Shown: positions 8,488 to 17,191, counted from the first letter of the stretch. The stretch: DNA of 64,000 nt from Bacteroidales bacterium UBA5507 (GCA_002426195.1 DIOT01000047.1:102192-166191), one strand, 5' to 3'. Notes: generated by a model from the sequence alone, not told the origin. Numbers and translations: made by a program.

Positions 8488-10650
8488 TTAGTTTAATCGT
8501 CTTACTCTGGTAACACCTTTCAGAGCTTCGAGTTTTTTCATCAAAGAGTCAATATGCCGCGAATCTCTTACACTTACTTTTATGTAACCTTCGAATGTGC
8601 TCTTGTTGCTATTGAAAGATATGTTCCGCACATTCACTTTTAGCTCCTTCGACAAGAGTTCGGTGATAGAATTGAGTATTCCAAGCTGATCAATACCACT
8701 AACCTGTATAGAAGATAAGAAATGTGATCCTTCAGCGACCTTGAACCATTCTGCTTTCATCACTCTGTATGGGTACCGGGCTCTTAATCGTGGTGCATTG
8801 GGACATGTATTCCTGTGAATTTTAATTCCACCTGCTGCCATCACAAATCCAAATATCTCATCTCCCATCACAGGATTGCAACATTGTGCCAGTGTAAAAC
8901 CTTTGAACTCTGATTCTTCATTTACAAGAATAGTATCCTCTGTGGACTTAACAGTTTGTGTTGCTGTTATTTCTTTGGCGATTGGCAGTTCAGCTTGCTC
9001 CTTCCCTTTTCCAACCAGGACTTCTTTGATTGTTGACGGATCAATTTTGTTATCAGCTACCTGCTGGTACAATTCAAGTGAATTGTCGAATTTGAAATAG
9101 TGGATAAGTTTGTTAATCTGTTCATCATTAAATGGAAGCTTTAATTGGCTTATTTTGCGTCGTACAATGTCTTTACCAATTTCAGCATGCTTAAATTCAG
9201 CTTCCTTTATGTATCTCTTTATTTTGTTTTTTGCCTTCGAGGATGTTACCCAGTTGAGCCAGTCGCGGTTTGGTGTCTGGTTTTTAGATGTCAGGATCTC
9301 AACTGTGTCGCCATTTTTTAGTTTCTGCCTGATAGGCACTATTCTCTGATTGACTCTACCGCCAGAACATTTAGAGCCTACAACTGTATGTAATTCGAAT
9401 GCAAAGTCGAGAACAGTTGAACCCTCTTTGAGTTTTATCAAATCCCCATCGGGTGTAAACACATAAATTGTGTTGTCAATTTTTGGCTCTCGCTTCTTTT
9501 GATCAACAAGTTGGTTTTCATCGTAATTGGGATTCTCAAGTATCTGTCTGACAGAGTTTAGCCAGTTAACAGTATCAATATTACCCTTACCTCCTTTGTA
9601 TCGCCAGTGAGCAGCATTACCGAATTCAGCATCTGTGTCCATCCTCTTTGACCTGATTTGTACTTCAACCCACCTGCCGGATTTATCTTTCACCGTAATG
9701 TGGAGCGATTCATAGCCATTTGGCCTTGGAACTGTTATCCAATCTCTCAGACGTGAAGTATCAGGTTCATAAAGGTTTGTCACGATGGAATATATCTTCC
9801 AACAATCGCCTTTTTCGTTTAATTGATCACTGTTAACAATAATTCTTATTGCAAAAAGATCAAAGATTTCTTTAAAAGGAATATTTTGGTTAACCATCTT
9901 GTTGCGAACGGAAGTAACGGATTTAGTCCTGCTTTTGATGGTAAAATCAATATTCATCCTTTTAAGCTCATTTTCAACCGGTTCAATGAACTTCTTTATA
10001 AAGTCGTGGCTTTTGCTAACCTCCCTTTGAATTTCAAGAGATAGTCTGTTATATTCATGAGGTACCTTTATTTTGAGAACAAGTTCTTCTAATTCGGATT
10101 TTACCTTGTACAAGCCAAGCTTATGAGAAAGTGGTATATAGATATTCTCCGTTCTGCTTAGAAGGTTTAATAAGTCATCTTGGCGTATAAATGATTCAAA
10201 TTTGCGAAGTTGGTATTGTGTCTCGGCCAATGAGATCAATAATGCCCGTACATCATTCGCTATATTTAAAATAATGCCTGTAAAATTATCGGCGTTGGTA
10301 ATAAGTCTTTCAACCAGAAGTTTAGATATCTGTTGATAGCTGGTTACGATTGAAAGAGAATCATGAATGCGATTATCTTTAAGAAACTGATTAATTGCAC
10401 TATCTCCGGTATCAGTCTTAATGAACAGGGTACTTATTACAGAAGTAAGTCCCAGATTGAATTCTCTTATAACAATGGGTACAAGATTGGCTACATAATT
10501 AATGGTTGATTCATTAGTTTTAGAAACGCCATTATTGTAGTAACCGCACAGAAGTTTGAATGCCTTGTTAAGAAGGATTCGGTCCTCTTTATTTAACTGC
10601 AGTGGTTCGCAAGCGTGAATAAGGTCTTTGTATATACTGTTGTATTTCAC
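8488..10650 (-). CDS. relA: RelA/SpoT-family (p)ppGpp synthetase with a degenerate HD hydrolase domain
   Basis: Makes the alarmone (p)ppGpp. 720 residues in the long RSH layout: N-terminal pseudo-HD, synthetase (about 220-350), TGS (about 397-460, IYVFTPDGDL), helical region, Cys-Cys zinc-finger-like stretch (AQCCNP) and a C-terminal ACT domain (about 650-720). Synthetase residues line up with streptococcal Rel: Arg241, Lys243, Asp264, and Glu329 in VEVQIRS. The hydrolase signature is gone: positions 53, 77, 78 and 144 (His, His, Asp and Asp in Rel) are Val, Ile, Lys and Thr. So it can probably make but not degrade the alarmone; a separate hydrolase should exist elsewhere. First gene of a two-gene unit. 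Confidence 0.9.
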   Translation of the reverse strand: MKYNSIYKDLIHACEPLQLNKEDRILLNKAFKLLCGYYNNGVSKTNESTINYVANLVPIVIREFNLGLTSVISTLFIKTDTGDSAINQFLKDNRIHDSLSIVTSYQQISKLLVERLITNADNFTGIILNIANDVRALLISLAETQYQLRKFESFIRQDDLLNLLSRTENIYIPLSHKLGLYKVKSELEELVLKIKVPHEYNRLSLEIQREVSKSHDFIKKFIEPVENELKRMNIDFTIKSRTKSVTSVRNKMVNQNIPFKEIFDLFAIRIIVNSDQLNEKGDCWKIYSIVTNLYEPDTSRLRDWITVPRPNGYESLHITVKDKSGRWVEVQIRSKRMDTDAEFGNAAHWRYKGGKGNIDTVNWLNSVRQILENPNYDENQLVDQKKREPKIDNTIYVFTPDGDLIKLKEGSTVLDFAFELHTVVGSKCSGGRVNQRIVPIRQKLKNGDTVEILTSKNQTPNRDWLNWVTSSKAKNKIKRYIKEAEFKHAEIGKDIVRRKISQLKLPFNDEQINKLIHYFKFDNSLELYQQVADNKIDPSTIKEVLVGKGKEQAELPIAKEITATQTVKSTEDTILVNEESEFKGFTLAQCCNPVMGDEIFGFVMAAGGIKIHRNTCPNAPRLRARYPYRVMKAEWFKVAEGSHFLSSIQVSGIDQLGILNSITELLSKELKVNVRNISFNSNKSTFEGYIKVSVRDSRHIDSLMKKLEALKGVTRVRRLN

Positions 10651-10675
10651 ACCAATTTGCTTCTAATTACTATAA

Positions 10676-10683
10676 CAAAGTTA
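10676..10683 (-). promoter_or_regulatory. -7 box upstream of relA
   Basis: TAACTTTG on the minus strand, 26 bases before the relA ATG. It matches TAnnTTTG, but no good -33 element is present because the floA terminator lies just upstream. Confidence 0.4.
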
Positions 10684-10704
10684 ACAAGCTCATAGATTAA
10701 AAAA

Positions 10705-10725
10705 GCGCCCTTAAATTAAGGGCGC
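10705..10725 (-). terminator. terminator of the clpS-nfeD-floA operon
   Basis: Perfect stem GCGCCCTT/AAGGGCGC with a 5-base loop, followed on the minus strand by TTTTTT. It starts 8 bases beyond the floA stop. Confidence 0.85.
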
Positions 10726-10732
10726 CTGAGGA

Positions 10733-11740
10733 TTATTTTATCGGAGTTTCCGGCCCCTTTGGCCCTTGTTTGGGTTTTGGTGGTTCAGATATTGATTCAC
10801 GCATTTTCGTATCGGCCTGAATATTCTGGAACTTATAGTAATCCATTATTCCCATATTGCCTGAACGGAAAGAATCAGCCATAGCCAATGGAATCTCAGC
10901 TTCTGCCTCAATAACTTTAGCTCTTGCTTCCTGAGCTTTTGCTTTCATTTCCTGTTCTAGTGCTACAGCCATTGCTCTTCTTTCTTCAGCCTTGGCCTGT
11001 GCAATATTTTTATCGGCATTAGCCTGATCCATCTGTAATTGAGCACCGATATTCTTTCCAACATCAATATCAGCAATATCAATTGATAGGATTTCAAATG
11101 CTGTTCCTGAGTCAAGTCCCTTGGATAATACTACTTTTGAAATGGAATCGGGATTTTCAAGTACCTGTTTATGAGATTGTGCCGAACCGATTGAGGATAC
11201 AACACCCTCCCCTACTCTTGCAAGAATAGTTTCTTCACCGGCACCTCCGACAAGCTGCTTAATATTAGCCCTGACAGTAACACGTGCTTTTGCAATCAGC
11301 TGGATACCGTCCTTTGCGACGGCGGCTACAGGCGGTGTATTGATAACTTTAGGATTTACAGACATCTGAACAGCTTCAAATACGTCTCTTCCGGCAAGGT
11401 CAATTGCTGTCGCTGCTTTAAAATTCAATGGAATATTTGCTTTATCAGCCGAGATTAGCGCATTGACCACCAATTGGACTCTTCCGCCGGCAAGATAGTG
11501 GGCTTCAAGCTCATCGCGTGTGATTGACAGACCGGCTTTTGTAGCATTAATCATTGCTGTGACAATAACTGATGGTGGTACTTTCCTCCAACGCATAAAG
11601 ACTAATTGAAGGAGTGAAACTCTAACACCTGATAAGAGGGCTGAAAACCAAAGTCCTACAGGAATAAAATACAGTATAATCCATAATCCGATTATGGATG
11701 CTACAATAATGGCTAATACTAATAATACGCTTGATTCCAT
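10733..11740 (-). CDS. floA: flotillin-like protein FloA
   Basis: Scaffold protein of membrane microdomains. 335 residues: one N-terminal hydrophobic hairpin/anchor (about 5-40), then the SPFH-like UPF0365 domain (PPVAAVAKDGIQLIAKARVTVRANI), then an Ala/Glu-rich coiled coil at about 235-285 (AQAKAEERRAMAVALEQEMK). The tail carries the family-typical MADSFRSGNMGIMDYYKFQN followed by a Pro/Lys end. The start codon lies 7 bases after the nfeD stop. The NfeD-flotillin pair is a conserved partnership in many bacteria. Last gene of the operon. Confidence 0.93.
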   Translation of the reverse strand: MESSVLLVLAIIVASIIGLWIILYFIPVGLWFSALLSGVRVSLLQLVFMRWRKVPPSVIVTAMINATKAGLSITRDELEAHYLAGGRVQLVVNALISADKANIPLNFKAATAIDLAGRDVFEAVQMSVNPKVINTPPVAAVAKDGIQLIAKARVTVRANIKQLVGGAGEETILARVGEGVVSSIGSAQSHKQVLENPDSISKVVLSKGLDSGTAFEILSIDIADIDVGKNIGAQLQMDQANADKNIAQAKAEERRAMAVALEQEMKAKAQEARAKVIEAEAEIPLAMADSFRSGNMGIMDYYKFQNIQADTKMRESISEPPKPKQGPKGPETPIK

Positions 11741-11747
11741 CGTTTAT

Positions 11748-12212
11748 TTATTTTCGTTTAACAAAGATTTTGTTGTCTTCTATTTTGCTTATTACAAGCT
11801 CTATTTCAGGATCAATAAAGTCACCATTTGTATGTACCTCATACAAATTGTCATTAAAAATTGCAGTTCCCGCCGGGGATATTCTCGATACCGATTTACC
11901 CAAATCGCCAATCTGCAGTTCTTGTTTTTCTATTTCATTTACTCTTCCGTCAATGCTTGTTTTCAGCATCATCCTGTTCCATGTATTTGACTTTAGAGCA
12001 ATACCTACAACCACGGCCATTAGTACCGCAGTGGCAATAATTACAATATTTCCGGTTGCGGTACCAAGAATTGCATACGATTGCCAAACCGATACAACAA
12101 TCAGAATACCACCAACTACCCCGAAAAACGAGGTTCCTGGTACAACAAATATTTCAAGGAGCAATAATATAAGTCCCAGTAATATCAATAAAAGTATTAA
12201 TGTCAGCGACAT
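11748..12212 (-). CDS. NfeD-like membrane protein
   Basis: 154 residues with membrane helices at about 4-23, 30-50 and 55-75 (LTLILLLILLGLILLLLEIF; FFGVVGGILIVVSVW; IVIIATAVLMAVVVGIAL). A C-terminal OB-fold domain of about 60 residues follows (GDLGKSVSRISPAGTAIF ... YEVHTNGDFID). This is the short NfeD form without the serine-protease domain. It is thought to work with the flotillin encoded next in the same operon. Spacings of 11 bases to clpS and 7 to floA support one transcript. Confidence 0.9.
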   Translation of the reverse strand: MSLTLILLLILLGLILLLLEIFVVPGTSFFGVVGGILIVVSVWQSYAILGTATGNIVIIATAVLMAVVVGIALKSNTWNRMMLKTSIDGRVNEIEKQELQIGDLGKSVSRISPAGTAIFNDNLYEVHTNGDFIDPEIELVISKIEDNKIFVKRK

Positions 12213-12223
12213 GTTATGTTAGT

Positions 12224-12499
12224 TTATAATTCAATTGAAACTGTTAATCCTTTATTGGTAAGTTGCTCATATTTAGGCTTGAGTTCACTTAAAGTTCCTG
12301 AAATAACGCCACATTTTCCCTTTTCATGGACAATAAGGGTAATTTGCTCAGCTTGAATGATTTCAAGTTCGCAAATATTAATTAAGCAATTGATAACGTA
12401 ATCGAATTCATTGATATCGTCATTATAAAGCACAAGCTCATATACATCCGTAACAAGCTCTACTACCTCAACTTTCTCAATTGTTCTCTCTTTAGTCAT
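12224..12499 (-). CDS. clpS: ATP-dependent Clp protease adaptor ClpS
   Basis: N-recognin that binds proteins with bulky N-terminal residues and hands them to a ClpA/ClpC unfoldase. 91 residues. The core motif LYNDDINEF gives Asn26-Asp27-Asp28, and His58 lies in LIVHEKGKCGV; these match the E. coli residues that hold the N-degron alpha-amino group (NDD and His66). The N-terminal arm is short. First gene of the clpS-nfeD-floA operon. clpC and the N-degron-making transferase aat are in the same window. Confidence 0.9.
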   Translation of the reverse strand: MTKERTIEKVEVVELVTDVYELVLYNDDINEFDYVINCLINICELEIIQAEQITLIVHEKGKCGVISGTLSELKPKYEQLTNKGLTVSIEL

Positions 12500-12564
12500 A
12501 CTCCACTTCGCAAATTAATGCATAAAATTAAGCAAAATACACATGTTATGGTGGAGTAAATTAA

Positions 12565-12572
12565 TAATTTTG
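12565..12572 (+). promoter_or_regulatory. -7 box of the Nudix gene
   Basis: TAATTTTG on the plus strand. The predicted transcript start, near 12578, lies after an in-frame upstream ATG at 12543, which supports the later ATG at 12603 as the real start. Confidence 0.45.
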
Positions 12573-12602
12573 GTTGTTAATACCTGTATTTTAACAGATT
12601 CC

Positions 12603-13259
12603 ATGCATACTAAGTATAAAACGTTCATTAATGAACTAAAGGATGCTCTTGATAAACCGTTGCCCGGTTCATATGCACATGAACTTGTAATGCCCGAACA
12701 CCGCAAAGGAATGCTTCAAAGTCAGTATAAAATGTCAGCGCAGCTGAGCAGTGTTGCGATATTATTCTTTCCGGGCAAACATGGTGTACCAAATATTGTA
12801 TTTATTAAAAGGGTAGAATATAAAGGAGTACACAGTGGCCAGATTTCATTTCCCGGTGGTAAATCAGAAAAGTCTGATAAAGACTTGTATGAAACCGCAT
12901 ACAGAGAGTTATTTGAAGAAATTGGTGTAGAGCGTCAATCGTGCGAAACTCTTGGCTTGTTGACTGAGTTGTTTGTACCTCCCAGTAATTTTATTATAAA
13001 TCCTGTAGTTACAGCAATGCAGGAAGTGCCGATTCTCAAGATGGATCCCCGTGAGGTTGCTGAGATATTGACAGTCCCATTTGATTTTTTCATGGAATCA
13101 AATGCCGTAAGTATGAACGAGGTTATCACTTCTGATATGATGTCGATGAAAGTTCCCGGCTACATGGTGAATAACCACATTATTTGGGGCGCCACAGCTA
13201 TGATTCTGAGTGAGTTGCTGCAAGTAGCCAGAAATACTTCAAGATACGGCAATGTATAG
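12603..13259 (+). CDS. Nudix hydrolase, CoA pyrophosphatase (NudL/YeaB) type
   Basis: Probably hydrolyses the diphosphate of CoA or related compounds. 218 residues from the start chosen here (MHTKYKTFINEL). A frame-extending ATG at 12543 would add an unlike-family tail, and the -7 box at 12565-12572 falls between the two. The Nudix region is HSGQISFPGGKSEKSD followed by TAYRELFEEIGV (about 96-122 from this start). It is preceded by the family-typical phrase GQISFPGG and followed by LLTELFVPPSNFIINPVV, which resembles the NuCoA motif region. Convergent with the osmC operon. Exact substrate not proven. Confidence 0.85.
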   Translation: MHTKYKTFINELKDALDKPLPGSYAHELVMPEHRKGMLQSQYKMSAQLSSVAILFFPGKHGVPNIVFIKRVEYKGVHSGQISFPGGKSEKSDKDLYETAYRELFEEIGVERQSCETLGLLTELFVPPSNFIINPVVTAMQEVPILKMDPREVAEILTVPFDFFMESNAVSMNEVITSDMMSMKVPGYMVNNHIIWGATAMILSELLQVARNTSRYGNV

Positions 13260-13298
13260 CCGGAGCTACAAGCTATTTCCAAATCTAAATTGCCAAGC

Positions 13299-13719
13299 CT
13301 ATTGGATGATTATTTCACTTGTTATTTTTACCGTACTCTGAAGCATTGCTGTTACACCACAATACTTTTCCTGGGATAAGTCAATAGCCCTCTGGAGCTT
13401 GCTGGTATCAAGATCTTCACCTGTAAAAATGTATTTCAGATGGATTGATTCATAAACTTTAGGGTGAACATCAGTCAGACTTCCTTCAAGAGCTATTTTG
13501 AGGCCTTTAATTTCGACTTTCATCTTCTGAAGGATCTAGAATGATGTCTACAGCTGTACATCCGCCCAATGCCGCCAAAATGAGCATTTTGGGTCTTATA
13601 CCTCTATTCTGTCCACCTGCCTCGAAAGGAGCATCAATAATAATGCTATTATCATCACCTTCAGCCCTGAATGCTAAACCATCCAGCCAGTTCACTTCTA
13701 CTTCATGTGTCATGATCAA
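13299..13719 (-). pseudogene. OsmC-family protein broken by a one-base frameshift
   Basis: OsmC/Ohr-like proteins are small thiol peroxidase-fold proteins with two reactive cysteines. The N-terminal half reads 13719-13507 (THEVEVNWLDGLAF ... ILAALGGCTAVDIIL) and the C-terminal half 13523-13299 in another frame (MKVEIKGLKIAL ... KYCGVTAMLQSTV). Each half matches its part of the family, including one cysteine in each. Removing one base from GATCCTTC (plus strand about 13530-13536) joins them as ...IILDLQKMKVEIKGLK, the expected sequence. It is either a recent real frameshift, a sequencing error, or less likely recoding. Last gene of the rimO operon. Confidence 0.8.
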
Positions 13720-13758
13720 TTCGTATTAGAAATTATTAAACTTCTGTAAATATACGAG

Positions 13759-14247
13759 TTACTTCCTGACCGGTTTTAGGAAAGCTTCTTTCCCGGGATA
13801 CCAGAGCTTTTCCTGCGCAACTTCCTGGGTAAATGTGAAGTAATGCATAACAGCCTCAGTGCATAACTCATTTTTGCTATTATATAAATAGGTATCAATA
13901 ATGGCAATGTTGCGTTTCATCTCACGAAGCTTTGCTTTCAGATAGATAGTGCCTTCGTTTGTTTTGACTGCTTTACGGAGTTTCACTTCCATTTCGCATG
14001 TGACACCTGATGTGTCAAGTTTAACAAAAACAATCCAACTTGCAATTTCATCAAGCATGGTTGCCTGAATTCCACCATGTAATGTATCCAACCATCCTTG
14101 AAAATGATCAGAAGGCTCCCATTCAGCAGTAACGAATTCTCCTTCTTCTTTAAACTTAAGCTGTAATCCATATGGATTGTCGGGTGAGCATCCAAAACAC
14201 TGATATCCTTTAAGGTTTACAAAAGGATTGAATAATTTTCTTTCCAT
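13759..14247 (-). CDS. PaaI-family hotdog-fold thioesterase
   Basis: Probably hydrolyses acyl-CoA or acyl-ACP thioesters. 162 residues. The hotdog core includes HFQGWLDTLHGGIQATMLDE (about 48-67), where HGG and the following Asp/Glu are the usual active-site region. It ends with strands around LRKAVKTNEGTIYLKAKL. The N-terminal CFGCSPDNPYGL is a short cysteine motif seen in this subfamily. The start codon lies 9 bases after the rimO stop, so the genes are cotranscribed. Substrate unknown. Confidence 0.85.
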   Translation of the reverse strand: MERKLFNPFVNLKGYQCFGCSPDNPYGLQLKFKEEGEFVTAEWEPSDHFQGWLDTLHGGIQATMLDEIASWIVFVKLDTSGVTCEMEVKLRKAVKTNEGTIYLKAKLREMKRNIAIIDTYLYNSKNELCTEAVMHYFTFTQEVAQEKLWYPGKEAFLKPVRK

Positions 14248-14256
14248 AAAAGCTAA

Positions 14257-15582
14257 TTATAAAACAGGCTCTGCATAAAGATCGTATGTGTCCCAACCTG
14301 TAACTTTTACATTCATTATTTGCCCTGCCTCAGGAGTAAAATTATGATGTTTTTCCGGGTCTATTTCTATAATCACATCATTGTCGACTTCAGGTGAATC
14401 ATATTCAGTTCTTCCAATCCACTTTCCGTTTTCCTCTTTATCAATGATAACCTTAAGTATTTTACCATGTAATGATGCATTGTGGGCTTCTGATATTTCC
14501 TGTTGAAGTGACATCAGTTGTTCCGCTCTTCTTGCTTTAACAGCGGGTCTGACATTGTCCTCCAATTTATAGGCAGGGGTGTTTTCTTCATGGGAATATG
14601 TAAAAACTCCCAGTCTTTCGAATTTCGTTTGCCTGACAAACTCTTTTAACTCGTTAAATTCCTCTGTAGTTTCACCGGGATATCCAACAATCATGCTTGT
14701 ACGAATTGCAATTCCTGGCACCTTTGTCCTCATTTTATCAATGAGTTCGCGTGTTTTATCACCACTCAGCCCCCTTTTCATTGACTTGAGAATGCGATTG
14801 TTAATATGCTGAAGTGGTATGTCGATATAGTTGCAAATTTTGTTGTTATCCTTCATAACATCAAGAACTTCCATAGGGAATCCTAAAGGATAAGCATAAT
14901 GGAGCCTTATCCATTCAATACCCTGAACTTGTGACAATTTCTCAAGCAGGTTTGAAAGGTACTTTTTTCCGTATAAATCAACGCCATATGATGTAAGATC
15001 CTGTGCAATAAGCATTAATTCTTTAACTCCGATGGATGCCAGGAATTGAGCTTCTCTGATAAGATCTTCAATAGTTTTTGAAACATTACCACCTCTGATT
15101 GAAGGAATGGCACAAAAAGCACATTGATGATCACAACCTTCAGCTATTTTTAAATAAGCGTAATGTGCTGGAGTTGTTATGATTCTCTCACTTATAAGTT
15201 CTTGACGAAATGGTGCATTAAGGTCCTGTAGTAGCTGGTTTAGGTCGTTTACTCCATAAAACTTGTCAACTTCAGGTATCTCTTTAATGAGATCTTCTTT
15301 ATAACGTTCAGAAAGACAACCCATCACATACAGTTGTTCTATTTTTCCGATATTTCGTAATTGTGCCCAATGGAGGATAGTGTTAATAGACTCCTCTTTA
15401 GCATCATTGATAAAACCGCAGGTGTTAATTATAACGACGTTGGAATTACTTCCCGAATCGTATGATATATCAAATCCTGCCGCCTTAAGCTGACGAAGCA
15501 TAAATTCCGAATCGACAAGATTTTTTGAGCACCCCAGGGTGATAACGTTTACAGATTTATTATTGACCAGTTTTGTTTTCAA
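14257..15582 (-). CDS. rimO: ribosomal protein S12 methylthiotransferase RimO
   Basis: Radical SAM enzyme that adds a methylthio group to an Asp of ribosomal protein S12. 441 residues. The N-terminal MTTase domain begins NVITLGCSKNLVDSE, a RimO hallmark, with cysteines for the second iron-sulfur cluster. The radical SAM motif CDHQCAFC gives Cys150, Cys154 and Cys157. A TRAM domain forms the last 65 residues (GKILKVIIDKEENGKWIGRT). First gene of rimO-thioesterase-osmC. A -7 box and a leader hairpin lie upstream. Confidence 0.95.
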   Translation of the reverse strand: MKTKLVNNKSVNVITLGCSKNLVDSEFMLRQLKAAGFDISYDSGSNSNVVIINTCGFINDAKEESINTILHWAQLRNIGKIEQLYVMGCLSERYKEDLIKEIPEVDKFYGVNDLNQLLQDLNAPFRQELISERIITTPAHYAYLKIAEGCDHQCAFCAIPSIRGGNVSKTIEDLIREAQFLASIGVKELMLIAQDLTSYGVDLYGKKYLSNLLEKLSQVQGIEWIRLHYAYPLGFPMEVLDVMKDNNKICNYIDIPLQHINNRILKSMKRGLSGDKTRELIDKMRTKVPGIAIRTSMIVGYPGETTEEFNELKEFVRQTKFERLGVFTYSHEENTPAYKLEDNVRPAVKARRAEQLMSLQQEISEAHNASLHGKILKVIIDKEENGKWIGRTEYDSPEVDNDVIIEIDPEKHHNFTPEAGQIMNVKVTGWDTYDLYAEPVL

Positions 15583-15612
15583 AGTATGAAGTATTGGATT
15601 ACAAGCTAGTTA

Positions 15613-15650
15613 TCTCACAAGAGATAGCTGCTGTTGAGTAAACAAAATTA
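15613..15650 (-). promoter_or_regulatory. rimO -7 box and leader hairpin
   Basis: TAATTTTG on the minus strand at 15650-15643, followed in the leader by a hairpin TATCTC/GAGATA with an ACAA-complement loop (about 15613-15636), flanked by further AGCT pairing. No good -33 box is seen. The hairpin could also act as a weak ftsY terminator, but it has no T-run. Confidence 0.35.
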
Positions 15651-15697
15651 AATAGTTTCAAAAGATAACAGACACTTGTTTTAACAGAAAGGTTAGC

Positions 15698-16654
15698 TCA
15701 GGATTTAAACAATGAATCTACAAACTCTTCTTTAATAAAAGGCTGAAGATCAGTCATCTTCTCTCCTATCCCGATGTATTTTACAGGAATTTTGAATTGA
15801 TCGCTTATACCAATCACAACACCTCCTTTAGCAGTTCCATCGAGCTTGGTGAGTGCTAAAGCATTCACTTCTGTGGCAGCTGTAAACTGACGGGCCTGTT
15901 CAATCGCATTTTGCCCAGTGGAAGCATCGAGAACAAGAAGCACCTCATGAGGTGCATCGGGAATTAACTTGGTCATAACCTTACGAATTTTTGAAAGCTC
16001 ATTCATAAGATTAACCTTGTTATGCAATCTTCCGGCTGTATCGATTATAAGAACATCAGCCTGGCGAGCGATTGCAGACTTTAATGAGTCGAAAGCAACA
16101 GAAGCGGGATCGGCACCCATACCCTGAGTTACACAAGGCACCCCAACTCTTTCTGCCCAGATTTCGAGTTGAGATACTGCAGCTGCTCTGAAAGTGTCAG
16201 CAGCACCAAGCACAACACTCTTACCTGCACTTTTAAACTGGTGTGCCAATTTACCGATAGTAGTCGTTTTACCAACACCGTTGACCCCAACGACCATTAT
16301 TACATAAGGATCATGGCGTTTAGGGAAATCAAAATCTTTGATTAGGTTAGGATGCTCGTTTTCATTCAAAAGTCCTACGATCTCATCACGCAGGATATTG
16401 TTAAGTTCATTAACTCCAAGATATTTATCAGCTGCAACGCGTTTTTGAATACGATCGATAATTTTTAAGGTAGTTTCAACCCCAACATCAGATGTTACAA
16501 GTATTTCTTCAAGATTATCAAGGACATCGTCGTCGACTGTTGACTTACCAATAATAGCTTTAGAGATCTTACTGAAGAAACTATCTTTAGTTTTCTCAAG
16601 ACCTTTATCAAGTTCTTGCTTTTTATCTTTAGAAAAAAAGGAGAATAAACCCAT
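15698..16654 (-). CDS. ftsY: signal recognition particle receptor FtsY
   Basis: SRP receptor GTPase that docks ribosome-SRP complexes at the membrane. 318 residues with a short N-terminal stretch (MGLFSFFSKD), so it lacks the long acidic A domain of E. coli. The NG domain shows Walker A GVNGVGKTT at about 123-131, DTFRAAA, DTAGRLHNK and TKLDGTAKGG. A terminator separates it from the upstream rpmG-DUF4295 pair, and a -7 box (TAATTTTG, 16688-16681) suggests its own promoter. Confidence 0.96.
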   Translation of the reverse strand: MGLFSFFSKDKKQELDKGLEKTKDSFFSKISKAIIGKSTVDDDVLDNLEEILVTSDVGVETTLKIIDRIQKRVAADKYLGVNELNNILRDEIVGLLNENEHPNLIKDFDFPKRHDPYVIMVVGVNGVGKTTTIGKLAHQFKSAGKSVVLGAADTFRAAAVSQLEIWAERVGVPCVTQGMGADPASVAFDSLKSAIARQADVLIIDTAGRLHNKVNLMNELSKIRKVMTKLIPDAPHEVLLVLDASTGQNAIEQARQFTAATEVNALALTKLDGTAKGGVVIGISDQFKIPVKYIGIGEKMTDLQPFIKEEFVDSLFKS

Positions 16655-16680
16655 TATGATGCTAAATGAAAAATGTCTGA

Positions 16681-16688
16681 CAAAATTA
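16681..16688 (-). promoter_or_regulatory. -7 box of ftsY
   Basis: TAATTTTG on the minus strand 27 bases before the ftsY ATG, downstream of the terminator of the preceding unit. No clear -33 element. Confidence 0.4.
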
Positions 16689-16718
16689 AATAAAAGAAGC
16701 AGACCTTAGTATAAATAA

Positions 16719-16758
16719 AAACAGGGTCTTTCCCATATAACAAGAAAAGGCCCTGTTT
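16719..16758 (-). terminator. terminator of rpmG-DUF4295
   Basis: AAACAGGG pairs with CCCTGTTT and five more pairs follow inside (one G-T). On the minus strand the stem ends in a T-run TTTTTATTTAT. It lies 18 bases after the DUF4295 stop. Confidence 0.85.
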
Positions 16759-16776
16759 GAAATTTATCTTAGAGAA

Positions 16777-16932
16777 TTATTTTTTTGCAAGATAATCTTT
16801 TACCTGCTCATTAGGGATGATAGCTTCTTTAAAAGAATAGGCACCAGTTTTTTCTGACCTAACCATTCTGATGACTTTTGCGTAATCCTTACCTGATGAA
16901 GTTCTTAGGGTTGCAACAACTTTCTTTGCCAT
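16777..16932 (-). CDS. DUF4295 small ribosome-linked protein
   Basis: 51 residues, starting MAKKVVATLRTSSGKDYAKV and ending VKDYLAKK. Basic N-terminal half. DUF4295 proteins are found almost only in Bacteroidota, encoded between rpmG and ftsY; the conserved place suggests a ribosomal or translation role. The start codon lies 9 bases after the rpmG stop, so they share a transcript. Confidence 0.88.
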   Translation of the reverse strand: MAKKVVATLRTSSGKDYAKVIRMVRSEKTGAYSFKEAIIPNEQVKDYLAKK

Positions 16933-16941
16933 GGTGCTTTA

Positions 16942-17130
16942 TTATTTAATTTCTTTATGAATAGTCACTTTACGGAGGATTGGATTGTACTTCTTAATCT
17001 CAAGTCTCTCAGGTGTATTTTTCTTATTTTTGGTAGTAATATACCTTGAAGTACCCGGCATTCCGCTGGTTTTGTGCTCTGTACATTCTAAGATTACCTG
17101 AATCCTAGCTTCTTTGTTCTTCTTAGCCAT
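16942..17130 (-). CDS. rpmG: 50S ribosomal protein L33, zinc-independent form
   Basis: Component of the large ribosomal subunit near the E site. 62 residues, typical L33 (QVILECTEHK ... RYITTKNKKNTPERLEIKKY). Only one cysteine remains, so the zinc ribbon of the C+ form is absent. First gene of the rpmG-DUF4295 unit behind a consensus promoter. In many Bacteroidota rpmB lies just upstream; here xerD, facing the other way, takes that place. Confidence 0.96.
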   Translation of the reverse strand: MAKKNKEARIQVILECTEHKTSGMPGTSRYITTKNKKNTPERLEIKKYNPILRKVTIHKEIK

Positions 17131-17160
17131 TGTTGAAAAGCCTTTTTATTTTTAGGACTG

Positions 17161-17191
17161 CAAAAATACAAAAAATATTGTATCTTCCAAA
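17161..17191 (-). promoter_or_regulatory. rpmG promoter
   Basis: Minus strand TTTG (17191-17188), exactly 19 bases, then TATTTTTG (17168-17161). This is a full match to the Bacteroidota housekeeping promoter and sits 31 bases from the ATG. Confidence 0.8.
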
